DNA from: CAZLKN01 sp964560135
GTDB taxonomy: Bacteria; Actinomycetota; JAICYB01
Direction of reading: 5' to 3'
Assembly: GCA_964560135.1 (NCBI GenBank)
Contig: CAZLKN010000038.1
Location: 1-29,406 of the forward strand
DNA: 29,406 nucleotides
Shown here: piece after piece, positions 7,211 through 15,205 of the stretch
Numbering within the stretch: the stretch's first letter is position 1
How the letters are laid out: each line of letters starts with the position of its first letter
Translations under genes and position numbers: made by a program
The notes under the pieces: generated by a model
What the model was told of the DNA's origin: nothing
The model's input: the letters and a program-made list of their open reading frames with translations, nothing else
The model's database searches: none

Positions 7211-7861
7211 CTAGGCCTTGTCGCCCCCCAGACCCCGCTTGACGGCATACAGCGCCGCCTGTGTCCGGTCGGCGAGGTGGAGCTTCTGAAGGACGTTCGA
7301 CACGTGCGTCTTCACGGTTTTCTCGGACACGACGAGATCCTTCGCGATCTCCCGGTTCGACATCCCCCGGGCGAGCAGTCGCAGGACCTCGACCTCACGG
7401 CCGGTCAAAAGCTCGTGCGGCGTCTGAGGCGCCGCCTCGGTGTACTCCTGCATGAGCTTCGCCGCCACGGTGGGATGGAGCAGCCCCTCCCCGCGAGACA
7501 CCGTGCGGATGGCTTCGGCCAGCTCCCGGGGTTCGACGTCCTTGAGCAGGTACCCGGCCGCGCCGGCCTTGATGGCCGGGAACACCTTGTCGTCCTCGGC
7601 GAAGCTGGTGAGCACGATCACCCTGGTGCTGGGGCTGACCGATCGGGTGCGTCTCGTCGCTTCGATGCCGTCGATGCCCGGCATGACGAGGTCCATCAGG
7701 ACGATGTCGGGAAGCAGCTCCTCGGCCAACGCGACGGCTTCGCCGCCGTCGGACGCCTCTCCGACGATCTCGATGTCGTCGAGCAGCTCGAGGAACCTGC
7801 GGAGCCCCTCCCGGACCACCGGGTGGTCGTCCACGAGGAGCACCCCGATCGGCTCGGTCAT
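7211..7861 (-). CDS. NarL/FixJ-type response regulator
   Basis: A 216-residue protein with an N-terminal receiver domain (VLLVDDHPVVREGL with D11/D12, phospho-acceptor D57 in IVLMDLVMPG, T85 and K107) and a C-terminal LuxR-type helix-turn-helix (LTGREVEVLRLLARG ... SEKTVKTHVSNVLQKL). Phosphorylation would promote dimerisation and DNA binding. The ATG at 7861 overlaps the kinase stop in an ATGA junction, so kinase and regulator are made together. The adjacent Rieske gene is a plausible target, though no shared operator was identified. Confidence 0.95.
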   Translation of the reverse strand: MTEPIGVLLVDDHPVVREGLRRFLELLDDIEIVGEASDGGEAVALAEELLPDIVLMDLVMPGIDGIEATRRTRSVSPSTRVIVLTSFAEDDKVFPAIKAGAAGYLLKDVEPRELAEAIRTVSRGEGLLHPTVAAKLMQEYTEAAPQTPHELLTGREVEVLRLLARGMSNREIAKDLVVSEKTVKTHVSNVLQKLHLADRTQAALYAVKRGLGGDKA

Positions 7862-9000
7862 CGGCGCACCCGAACGGACACCGTGGTCCCGGCCCCCGGG
7901 GTCGACGACACGTCCAAGGCGCCACCGAGGGCGCGCGCCCGCTCCTCCATCGACGTCAGGCCGAGGTGGCGGGCGCGGACGGGCAGACCGTCGGGATCGA
8001 AGCCGCACCCGTCGTCGCATACCTCCGCCTCGGCGCAGCTGTCCTCGAGTGCCACGCGAACCCCGATCCTCGAGGCGCCCGAATGCTTGAGAGCGTTGTT
8101 CAAGGCTTCCTGGATGATCCGGAAGAGTTCGCGGTCCACCTCGTCGCCGGTGGAAACGCCGGTGACGTCGAGATCGACCTCCACATCGTGCACGCGCCTG
8201 ATGGTGCCCACGTGCTTTCGCAGCGTGGCCTCGAAGCCGTCGGAGTCCAGCTCGGCGGGCCGCAGCTCGAAGACCACCGAGCGCAGTTCGTGGAGCGCGC
8301 CGCGGGCCAGGTCGCGGAGCGTCAGGAGATGTCCGTGCGCGGCATCGGGGTCGCGCCCGAGCACGGCAGCTGCCGTCTCCACCGTGAACACCATGCTGAA
8401 CAGCGTCTGGGACACCGCATCGTGGAGTTCGCGCGCCAGCCGGTTCCGCTCCTCGATCACGTTCAACTCGCGGCTGCGCTCGAAGAACCTCGCGTTGTCG
8501 ATGCCGATGGCAGCGTGTGCGGCCAGCAGCTCGATGACCTTCTGATCCTCCTCGGTGAATCCCTCGGTCCCCTTCTTGTCGGTGAGGTAGAAGGCGCCGA
8601 GCACCGTACCCTTGGAGACGATCGGGACGCCGAGGAACGACGTCATGTCCGGATGGTTCGGGGGCCAGCCGCCGAAGCGTGGATCACGGCGGACATCCGG
8701 GAGCCGGTAGGACTCGGTGGTGCCCAGGATCTCGTCCAGCAGACCGTGGCTCCGGGGCAGGGGGCCGATGGCTTCCACCTCCGGCGCGCTCAGCCCGGAG
8801 GTGAGGAAGGCGGCGAAGCCACCGCGGTCGTCCGGGATCCCCAGGGCCGCGTACCGGGCTCCCGCCAGCTCCCGGGCGGCGTGAACGAGCTTCTGAAGGA
8901 TCGGACCCACCTCCAGCTCCGACGCGATGGCCAGCACCACATCGCTCGTCGCCTCGAAGGCTGAGTCGGATCCGCGGCGGCTCCCCGGGTTCCCGCTCAC
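7858..9000 (-). CDS. Cytoplasmic GAF-domain histidine kinase, NarL-partner type
   Basis: About 380 residues with no transmembrane segment. Residues about 17-172 form a GAF domain whose sequence (ARYAALGI, LPRSHGLLDEIL, HPDMTSFLGVPI, GAFYLTDK) closely recalls the GAF domains of mycobacterial DevS/DosT. A HisKA_3 dimerisation domain follows with the phospho-acceptor H193 in RLARELHDAVSQ, then a HATPase domain with NNALKH, DDGCGFD and a GLTSMEERA lid. The start is uncertain: GTGs at 9024, 9006 and 9000 are in frame. I chose 9000 because a TATAGT hexamer (9015-9010) ends 9 nt upstream, matching the leaderless pattern of neighbouring genes. The signal sensed is unknown; redox or gas sensing is possible by analogy. 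Confidence 0.92.
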   Translation of the reverse strand: MSGNPGSRRGSDSAFEATSDVVLAIASELEVGPILQKLVHAARELAGARYAALGIPDDRGGFAAFLTSGLSAPEVEAIGPLPRSHGLLDEILGTTESYRLPDVRRDPRFGGWPPNHPDMTSFLGVPIVSKGTVLGAFYLTDKKGTEGFTEEDQKVIELLAAHAAIGIDNARFFERSRELNVIEERNRLARELHDAVSQTLFSMVFTVETAAAVLGRDPDAAHGHLLTLRDLARGALHELRSVVFELRPAELDSDGFEATLRKHVGTIRRVHDVEVDLDVTGVSTGDEVDRELFRIIQEALNNALKHSGASRIGVRVALEDSCAEAEVCDDGCGFDPDGLPVRARHLGLTSMEERARALGGALDVSSTPGAGTTVSVRVRR

Positions 9001-9009
9001 GTCCACCCG

Positions 9010-9015
9010 ACTATA
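9010..9015 (-). promoter_or_regulatory. TATAGT -10 element of the kinase-regulator pair
   Basis: TATAGT on the minus strand lies between the ligA stop and the kinase, 9 nt before an in-frame GTG. It would allow transcription of the pair independent of ligA. No clear -35. Confidence 0.4.
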
Positions 9016-9049
9016 GCGGCCCACCGTCCTCGGTTCTCCGTCGTCGCGT

Positions 9050-11068
9050 TCACCTCGACAAGAGGCGATCCAGCCCCTGTTCGTCGAGCACCTCGATGCC
9101 GAGCTCGTTCGCCTTGTCGAGCTTTGAACCTGCGGACTCCCCGGCCACCACGAGGTCGGTCTTCTTGGACACACTCGAGGTGACCTTGGCCCCCAACTCC
9201 TCGAGGCGGCGCGTCGCCTCCTCGCGGGTGTAGCCCGCGAACGATCCGGTGAGGACCACGGTCTTCCCCGTCAGCGGCCCCTGCCGGGGCTTGCGGTCCT
9301 CGGCCAGCCGCACACCAGCGCGCTTGAGCTTCCCGAGGAGATCTCCGGTGGCCGGCCGCTGGAAGAACTCGTGAACCGACGCCGCCACCACATCTCCGAT
9401 CCCCTCCACCTCGGCGAGCTCCTCGACGCTGGCATTCGCGATGGCGTCAATGGAGCCGAAGTGATCGGCGATGTCCCGTGCCGTGGCACCCCCGACGTGG
9501 CGTATCCCCAGCCCGTACAGGAGCCCGTCGATCGGACGGTCCTTCGCGCGCTCGATCGCCTCCAGCAGGTTGGCGATCGACTTGTCCTTGTAGCCCGGGA
9601 GCTGCGCGACGTCGTCTGCGGTGAGGAAGAACACGTCGGCCACGTCGGCGATCAGGTCGCTCTCCAGCAGCGCGATGACGGTCTTCTCGCCGAGGTGGTC
9701 GATGTCCATCGCGCCGCGGGAGGCGAAATGGACGATCCGCCCCAGCGACTGCGCCGGGCAGCCGATGTTCGTGCAGCGCACCACCACCTCGTCCTCCCGG
9801 CGCTCCAGGGGCTCGCCGCACGCCGGACACGTCGTCGGCATCTCGAAGGGCTTCTCGGCCCCCGTGCGCTTCGCGGGGATGGGGGCCACGACCTCGGGGA
9901 TCACGTCACCGGCGCGGCGCACCACCACGTGGTCGCCGATCAGCACGCCCTTGCGTTCCACCTCGTCGGCGTTGTGCAGCGTGGCCTGCGACACGGTGAC
10001 CCCGCCCACGCGCACCGGTTCCAGCACCGCGAACGGTGTCACGGCGCCGGTTCGCCCCACGTTGACGCGGACGTCGAGCAGGCGGGTGGTCTGCTCCTCC
10101 GGCGGGAACTTGTAGGCGATCGCCCAGCGGGGGGCCTTCGAGGTGGCACCGAGGTCGTCGCGCTGCGTGTAGTCGTCCACCTTGACGACCACGCCGTCGA
10201 TCTCGTGGTCCATATCGTGGCGGCGCTCCTCGATCTCGGCGAGGTACGCCTTGACCGCGGCCATGTCCTCGCAGCGACGGGCCTCGGGATGGGCACGGAG
10301 GCCGACCTCGCGGAAGTACTCGAGCGTCTCGGAGTAGGCGCGCAGACCGATCCCCCGGGTGGCCACAAGGCCGTGGAAGTACACCGACAGCGGACGCGAT
10401 GCGGTGATCGACGGATCCTTCTGGCGCAGCGTGCCGGCGGCGGCGTTGCGGGGGTTGGCGAACAACGGCTTGTCCTGCTCACCGAGGGCCGCGTTGATCC
10501 GCTCGAAGTCCTCCAGCGACAGGTAGACCTCACCGCGGACCTCGAGCCATTCGGGCGGATCATCGGTCCGCAGGTTGGCGGGAACCGCGGCGATCGTGCG
10601 GATGTTCGCGGTGATGTCCTCGCCCATGGAGCCGTCGCCCCGCGTGGCGCCCCGCAGGTACCGGCCACCCTCCCACACCACCGCCACCGAGACCCCGTCG
10701 ATCTTCGGCTCGCAGATGTAGGGGGGCTCGGCCCCCAGGCCCTTCACGACACGCTGGTGCCAGGCGTCGAGCTCGTCGTGGTCGAAGGCGTTGTCCAGCG
10801 ACAGCAGCCGCTGGGAGTGCCGGACGGGCGCGAACAGCTCCGACGGCGGCGCGCCGACCCGCTGCGTGGGCGAGTCGGGGGTGATGAGCTCGGGGAAGCG
10901 GTCCTCGATCTCCCGCAGCTCTCGGACGAGCGCGTCGTATTCGGCGTCGGAGATCTCGGGGTCGTCGAGGACGTGGTACCGGTAGTCGTGGTGCTCGATC
11001 TGCGCGCGCAGCTCGTCGGCCCGCTTGCGGGCCTCGGTCAGCTCGGCAGCTTCCTTCTTCGTCGCCAC
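9050..11068 (-). CDS. ligA: NAD-dependent DNA ligase
   Basis: A full-length 672-residue LigA that seals nicks in replication and repair. Domain Ia (HHDYRYHVLDDPEISDAEYD) comes first, then the adenylation domain with catalytic K122 in EPKIDG, an OB fold, a four-Cys zinc finger (CPACGEPL ... CTNIGCPA), helix-hairpin-helix repeats (HVGGATARDIADHFG, EVEGIGDVVA) and a C-terminal BRCT domain (KTVVLTGSFAGYTREEA). The start is GTG at 11068. It has no Shine-Dalgarno, but a TATCCT hexamer (11080-11075) ends 6 nt upstream, pointing to a leaderless transcript. Its position after cysteine desulfurase and mnmA is the common actinobacterial order. Confidence 0.98.
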   Translation of the reverse strand: MATKKEAAELTEARKRADELRAQIEHHDYRYHVLDDPEISDAEYDALVRELREIEDRFPELITPDSPTQRVGAPPSELFAPVRHSQRLLSLDNAFDHDELDAWHQRVVKGLGAEPPYICEPKIDGVSVAVVWEGGRYLRGATRGDGSMGEDITANIRTIAAVPANLRTDDPPEWLEVRGEVYLSLEDFERINAALGEQDKPLFANPRNAAAGTLRQKDPSITASRPLSVYFHGLVATRGIGLRAYSETLEYFREVGLRAHPEARRCEDMAAVKAYLAEIEERRHDMDHEIDGVVVKVDDYTQRDDLGATSKAPRWAIAYKFPPEEQTTRLLDVRVNVGRTGAVTPFAVLEPVRVGGVTVSQATLHNADEVERKGVLIGDHVVVRRAGDVIPEVVAPIPAKRTGAEKPFEMPTTCPACGEPLERREDEVVVRCTNIGCPAQSLGRIVHFASRGAMDIDHLGEKTVIALLESDLIADVADVFFLTADDVAQLPGYKDKSIANLLEAIERAKDRPIDGLLYGLGIRHVGGATARDIADHFGSIDAIANASVEELAEVEGIGDVVAASVHEFFQRPATGDLLGKLKRAGVRLAEDRKPRQGPLTGKTVVLTGSFAGYTREEATRRLEELGAKVTSSVSKKTDLVVAGESAGSKLDKANELGIEVLDEQGLDRLLSR

Positions 11069-11074
11069 GCCGCA

Positions 11075-11080
11075 AGGATA
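11075..11080 (-). promoter_or_regulatory. TATCCT -10 element of ligA
   Basis: On the minus strand TATCCT is followed by 6 nt and the ligA GTG, so the transcription start would fall on or next to the start codon. Confidence 0.45.
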
Positions 11081-11109
11081 GCCGCGCGCCGCGACGCCTC
11101 AGGGGCCGG

Positions 11110-12171
11110 CTACCGCTGGTCGAGCACCTCCAGGAACCCCGGGCGGGCGCGCTCCACGACGGTCCGCAGGTCGGATCCGTCGATACGGACCGCTCGCACG
11201 CGCTCGCCGTCCAGGAACAGGATCCGCGATCCTTCCGCCGACCAGGCGGCGGCACTCAGGTTGCGGATCGGCGGACCCTTCTCCCCGCCGAGGAGCAGGT
11301 CGATCCGCTCGGAGGCCGGGGTGAACAGCCACAGCGCGGGTGCGCCGTCGTCGTGCCCCCAGACCACCACCAGGCCCCGGGGGCCGAGAACCGCGCCGTC
11401 GAAGCTCTCGGCGCGGGCGATCTCCTCGGTGGTGCGGTCACGAAGGCTCAGCAAATTCAGCGCCATGTCGCCGGACTCGCCGTCCGCGTACAGGATCTGG
11501 CGTCCGTCCGCCGAGGCCTCCAGCGGCCGGGCTCCCTCGATGCGGTGGATCACCCGTGGCTCGTCCCCGGCGATGCTCACGACCCACAGCTCCTGCGGGC
11601 CCCGGCCCTCGCTGACCCCCACGACCAGGGTGTCGCGCTCGGTCCACAGCGGCCGGCCGACCGGCGTCTCGGGTCCGCCCGGGAGGATCCGCGAGCGGTC
11701 GAGCGTGTCCTGGTTCTCGACGACCGCGAGTGTACGCCAGCCCCGCGGTCGCGAGGCGACGACGACGAGATGACCTGCGGGGGTCCAGCCGGTGGGGTCT
11801 CCCCGCCCGGCCACCTCGGCGATCGAGCCGTCGCCGAGGTCGAGGATGAAGGCTTGTCCCGGCCGCCCCGAGTAGGCGAGACGCCCGCCGTCGGGCGACA
11901 GGACGGTGTCGCGGATCCGTCCGAGCCCTTCGGCGACCGTCCTCTCCTCACCACTCTCCAGCTCGCGGACGACCACCGACTCGCCGGACAGATACAGGAG
12001 CCTGCCGGGATCGGGGGGCCTGCGCAGAGCGACGATCGCGATCGCCAGCGGGAGCACCACGGCGAGGACGAGGACCACACCGATGATGAGCCGTGCGCGC
12101 GGGAAGAGGCGGTCCGGGGGCGCGGGCTGTTCGCCCGCCGGCTCAGCGGGGCCGGGTGATCGTTCCGCCAC
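11110..12171 (-). CDS. Membrane-anchored TolB-like beta-propeller protein
   Basis: A 353-residue protein with a Pro-rich cytoplasmic N-terminus, one transmembrane helix (about 28-49) and an extracytoplasmic region of WD40/PD40-like blades: RLLYLSGESVVVRE, TVLSPDGGRLAYSG, PLEASADGRQILYADG, AAAWSAEGSRILFLDG. The repeated S-x-DG-x-x-I/L-x-Y pattern is typical of TolB-type propellers. There is no catalytic motif, so a binding or scaffold role is likelier than an enzyme. The GTG at 12171 lies inside the end of mnmA (29-bp overlap) with GAGG placed 6 nt upstream, so it is translated from the mnmA transcript. The function is unknown and the neighbours are housekeeping genes. Confidence 0.8.
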   Translation of the reverse strand: MAERSPGPAEPAGEQPAPPDRLFPRARLIIGVVLVLAVVLPLAIAIVALRRPPDPGRLLYLSGESVVVRELESGEERTVAEGLGRIRDTVLSPDGGRLAYSGRPGQAFILDLGDGSIAEVAGRGDPTGWTPAGHLVVVASRPRGWRTLAVVENQDTLDRSRILPGGPETPVGRPLWTERDTLVVGVSEGRGPQELWVVSIAGDEPRVIHRIEGARPLEASADGRQILYADGESGDMALNLLSLRDRTTEEIARAESFDGAVLGPRGLVVVWGHDDGAPALWLFTPASERIDLLLGGEKGPPIRNLSAAAWSAEGSRILFLDGERVRAVRIDGSDLRTVVERARPGFLEVLDQR

Positions 12172-13231
12172 CGATGACCTCGTCGGAGTCGTAGAGCACC
12201 ACCGACTGCCCCGGCGCCACGGCGCGAGCGGGTCGCTCGAAGTCCAGCCGGAAGCCGCCGCCGTCGTCGAGGAGGATCCGTGCGGGAACCTCCTCGCCCT
12301 GGTACCGGAGGACGGCGGCGAGTCGCGCGCCGTGAGCGGGCGGCTCCCCGGCCACCCAGCGGGCGTCCCGGGCCTCCAGCCCCGACGCGCCGAGGTCGTC
12401 GGATCCGCCCACCACGAGCGTGTTGCGGTCGGGATCGATGCGCGTCACATACCGGGGCCGGGCGGGCGCTACGGCCAGGTTCCCGAGCCCGCGGCGCTGC
12501 CCGACGGTGTAGTAGGCGAGTCCTTCGTGACGACCGACCTCACGGCCGTCGGTGTCGAGGATCGCTCCGGGACGCACGGAGTCCGGACGCCGCTCGGCCA
12601 CCACGTCCCCGGGACGGCGGTCCTCACCGACGAAGCAGACCTCCACCGAGTCCTCGCGGTCGGCGTTGGGGAGGCCGAGTTCGTGGGCCAGCACGCGGAC
12701 GTCGTGCTTCGAGGGCATGTCGCCCAACGGGAACCGGATGCGGCGCAGCGCATCCTGGCCGAGGGCGTGCAGCACGTAGCTCTGGTCCTTCTCGCTTGCT
12801 CGGGCCCGGCGGAGCCGGACGCGGTCGCCGGCGCGGGCGAGGCGAGCGTAGTGTCCGGTGATCACGGCGTCGAAGCCGAGCCGCAGCGCGCGCTCGAGGA
12901 AGGCGCCGAACCGGACGCGCTCGTTGCAGCGGATGCAGGGGTTGGGGGTGCGCCCGGTGGCGTAGGAGTCCACGAAGGGCTCCACCACCTCACGGGTGAA
13001 GGTCTCGCGCATGTCGAGGGTGTAGTGCGGGATGCCGAGGACGTCGGCGGCGCGGCGCGCGTCGGCAACGGCGTCGAGCGTGCAGCAGCCCTTCGACAGG
13101 CGCGTGGCCTCGTCGTCGAACTCCCATTGCTTGAGTGTGATCCCGACGACCTCGTGGCCCTCACGGACGGCCAGGGCCGCGGCCACCGAGGAGTCGACCC
13201 CCCCGGACATGGCGGCCGCCAGACGCGTCAT
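12143..13231 (-). CDS. mnmA: tRNA-specific 2-thiouridylase
   Basis: A 362-residue enzyme that uses ATP and sulfur relayed from a cysteine desulfurase to thiolate U34 of tRNA(Lys/Glu/Gln). Visible features are the PP-loop AMSGGVDSSVAAAL (7-20), the catalytic NPCIRCN with C99, TGHYARL, and the second catalytic cysteine C199 in VEVCFVGE. The KGCCTLDAVADARR segment is usual for bacterial MnmA. The ATG at 13231 overlaps the cysteine desulfurase stop as ATGA, so the sulfur donor and user are translationally coupled. Confidence 0.97.
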   Translation of the reverse strand: MTRLAAAMSGGVDSSVAAALAVREGHEVVGITLKQWEFDDEATRLSKGCCTLDAVADARRAADVLGIPHYTLDMRETFTREVVEPFVDSYATGRTPNPCIRCNERVRFGAFLERALRLGFDAVITGHYARLARAGDRVRLRRARASEKDQSYVLHALGQDALRRIRFPLGDMPSKHDVRVLAHELGLPNADREDSVEVCFVGEDRRPGDVVAERRPDSVRPGAILDTDGREVGRHEGLAYYTVGQRRGLGNLAVAPARPRYVTRIDPDRNTLVVGGSDDLGASGLEARDARWVAGEPPAHGARLAAVLRYQGEEVPARILLDDGGGFRLDFERPARAVAPGQSVVLYDSDEVIGGGTITRPR

Positions 13232-14373
13232 CGCCGGGAGAAGGACCGGAGCCGCGCGACGGCCTTGGGAAGCACCTCGAGCACGGCATCTACGTCCGCG
13301 TCGGTGGTGCCGCGGCCGACGGTGAAGCGCAGCGCCCCCTGCGCCCACTCGCGGGAGGTCCCGCAGGCACTCAACACGTAGGAGGGCTCCACGGATCCCG
13401 ACTGGCATGCCGACCCCGTGGACGCGCAGATGCCCTCGGCGTCCAGGATCAGCAGCAGGTCCTCCCCCACCACCCCGCGCAGCGAGACGTTCAAGTTGTG
13501 CGGCACGCGCTCGGTCGGATGGCCGTTGAGGCGGACGTCGTCGATCCGTTCGCGGATCCCGTCCCATAGCCGGTCCCGGAGCTCCCGCCACCGCGCTGCC
13601 GCCGTGTCGAGGTCCGCGGTGACGATCTCCGCGGCGGTGGCGAACCCGACGATCCCGGCGGGGTTCTCGGTGCCCGAGCGGCGTCCGCGCTCCTGGCCCC
13701 CGCCGTGCAGCACCGCCTCGAGCTTCACGCCGCGGCGCACGTACAGCGCCCCGGTGCCCTTCGGGCCCCCGATCTTGTGGGCGGAGAAGGCGGCCAGGTC
13801 GACACCGAGCGCGCGCACGTCCACAGGGATCTTTCCCAGCGCCTGCACGGCATCGGTGAAGGACAGGACCCCTCGCTCGCGGCAGATCGCGGCCACCTCG
13901 GCCACCGGCTCGACGGTGCCGATCTCGTTGTTCGCCAACATCAGACACACCAGGACGGTGTCGTCACGCAGCCGCGCGGCGACGTCGTCGGGCGACACGG
14001 TCCCGTGCTCGTCCACGGGCAGGTGCTCCACGTCCCAGCCGCGCTTGCCCAGCCACTCGGCGGTGTCGAGGACGGCGTGGTGCTCGATACGCGGCAGCAG
14101 GATGTGGCGTCCGCGTGCCTCGTGAGCCCAGGCTGCGCCCTTCACGGCGAGGTTGTCCGCCTCCGTGCCCCCACCGGTGAAGACGACCTCCTCGGGGGCG
14201 CAGCCGAGCGCCCGAGCGAGCGTCTCCCGTGCCTCGTCGATGCCCTTCCGGGCCTCCCGTCCGGCGGCGTAGATGCTCGACGGGTTCCCCCACCGGTCCT
14301 CCAGGTACGGCAGCATCGCTTCCCGGGCTTCGGGAAGGACGGGGGACGTGGCGGCGTGATCGAGGTAGTGCAC
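13228..14373 (-). CDS. Cysteine desulfurase (IscS/NifS type)
   Basis: About 381 residues, a class V PLP aminotransferase-fold enzyme that takes sulfur from cysteine. It begins with the standard YLDHAATSP, has the PLP lysine in FSAHKIGGPKG, substrate-binding RSGTEN, and the persulfide cysteine in ASTGSACQSGS. It probably supplies MnmA, the next gene, and perhaps Fe-S assembly. Start choice: an ATG at 14382 adds three residues, but its bases overlap a TAGGAT hexamer (14386-14381). With that as the -10, transcription would begin at the GTG at 14373, giving MHYLDHAATSP as in other family members. Upstream in the same frame the sequence is arginine-rich and not protein-like. Confidence 0.96.
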   Translation of the reverse strand: MHYLDHAATSPVLPEAREAMLPYLEDRWGNPSSIYAAGREARKGIDEARETLARALGCAPEEVVFTGGGTEADNLAVKGAAWAHEARGRHILLPRIEHHAVLDTAEWLGKRGWDVEHLPVDEHGTVSPDDVAARLRDDTVLVCLMLANNEIGTVEPVAEVAAICRERGVLSFTDAVQALGKIPVDVRALGVDLAAFSAHKIGGPKGTGALYVRRGVKLEAVLHGGGQERGRRSGTENPAGIVGFATAAEIVTADLDTAAARWRELRDRLWDGIRERIDDVRLNGHPTERVPHNLNVSLRGVVGEDLLLILDAEGICASTGSACQSGSVEPSYVLSACGTSREWAQGALRFTVGRGTTDADVDAVLEVLPKAVARLRSFSRR

Positions 14374-14380
14374 GCCTTCC

Positions 14381-14386
14381 ATCCTA
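14381..14386 (-). promoter_or_regulatory. TAGGAT -10 element of the cysteine desulfurase gene
   Basis: TAGGAT on the minus strand is followed by 7 nt and an in-frame GTG. It would head the cysteine desulfurase-mnmA-propeller run. Confidence 0.45.
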
Positions 14387-14420
14387 CCCCGCAGCTTCCT
14401 TCGCTTCGCCGCCCGCGGCC

Positions 14421-14428
14421 GGTAGACT
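14421..14428 (+). promoter_or_regulatory. GGTAGACT -10 element of the methyltransferase gene
   Basis: GGTAGACT with the hexamer TAGACT at 14423-14428, ending 10 nt before a GTG (14439). It is the same octamer as at gatC and nadA. It drives rightward, away from the cysteine desulfurase. Confidence 0.5.
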
Positions 14429-14438
14429 CGCCCCCGAC

Positions 14439-15203
14439 GTGCGCGCGATGGACGCAACCCCTGAACGTTACGGTGGACGGATCGTCCCCGCGCTCGACCC
14501 CACCCCCGTGGACGTGTACGCGCTCCGGCGCCGTGAAGCCGTCTACCGCTGGGCCGCCGATGCGTTCGTGCGCGAGGGGCGTGGTCGTGTGGTCGATCTG
14601 TGGTGCGGCGACGGCTACGGCACGGCGATCCTCGCGGCCTCGGGCCTCGACGTCGTCGGCCTCGCCCCCGACGACGCCACGGCGCGGCGTGCGGCCCGCG
14701 CCTACCGGTTCGGACACATCGAATTCCGCGCCGACGACCTCCCGGCCACCACCGAGCCCCAGCACACCGCCGACGCGGTGGTCTGCGCCGGCCTCCTGGA
14801 ACGGCTGGACGACCCCCGTCCCCTGCTCGCCGAGATGCAGCGCCTCCTGCGGCCCGGCGGGGTCGTGGTGGTGGCCACCCCCAACCGGCTCACGGCCTCC
14901 CCCGGGCGCACCCGCCCCCTGCGCGGGGAGCACGCGTGGGAGTACACCCCGGACGAGTTCCAGCATCTGATGGCCCACGGGTTCCCGGACGTCCGTCCGT
15001 CCGGCGTCTTCCACGGCAGGCGCCTGCACCGTCTGGAACGCGTGCTCGGGACCTCGCTGGCGCGCACCATGCACCGGACCCCACCGGCCGACCGAGCCGG
15101 CTGGCTCCGCGTGGCCCTGCACAACCTGTCCCACAGAGCGTTCGAGATCCGACCCGGCTCCACCCGTACCGCACTGGATCTGGTCGCCGTGGCCCGGGCT
15201 TAG
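14439..15203 (+). CDS. Class I SAM-dependent methyltransferase, substrate unknown
   Basis: About 254 residues (251 if the ATG at 14448 is used). It has the SAM-binding VVDLWCGDGYGTAILA with a following acidic position, then VVCAGLLERLDDP and LLRPGGVVVVATPNR, the motif order of the Methyltransf_11/23 group. The C-terminal part (EHAWEYTPDEFQHLM) is as in methyltransferases acting on small molecules or quinone-like compounds. It has no Shine-Dalgarno; the TAGACT element suggests a leaderless GTG start. It is the first gene of a rightward unit with the GalT-like gene (2 nt gap) and a metallophosphoesterase. Confidence 0.85.
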   Translation: MRAMDATPERYGGRIVPALDPTPVDVYALRRREAVYRWAADAFVREGRGRVVDLWCGDGYGTAILAASGLDVVGLAPDDATARRAARAYRFGHIEFRADDLPATTEPQHTADAVVCAGLLERLDDPRPLLAEMQRLLRPGGVVVVATPNRLTASPGRTRPLRGEHAWEYTPDEFQHLMAHGFPDVRPSGVFHGRRLHRLERVLGTSLARTMHRTPPADRAGWLRVALHNLSHRAFEIRPGSTRTALDLVAVARA

Positions 15204-15205
15204 CC

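Noticed and set aside
5378..8545. A 1055-codon open frame on the plus strand
   Set aside because: It is antisense to the Rieske, regulator and kinase genes, which have clear motifs and ribosome binding sites; its composition is shadow-like.
9371..11773. An 800-codon open frame on the plus strand
   Set aside because: Antisense to ligA and the propeller gene; His/Arg-rich with no recognisable domain.
12143..13948. N-terminal extension of MnmA to 601 residues
   Set aside because: The upstream part is an Arg-rich shadow of the cysteine desulfurase; MnmA begins at MTRLAAAMSGG with an ATGA overlap.
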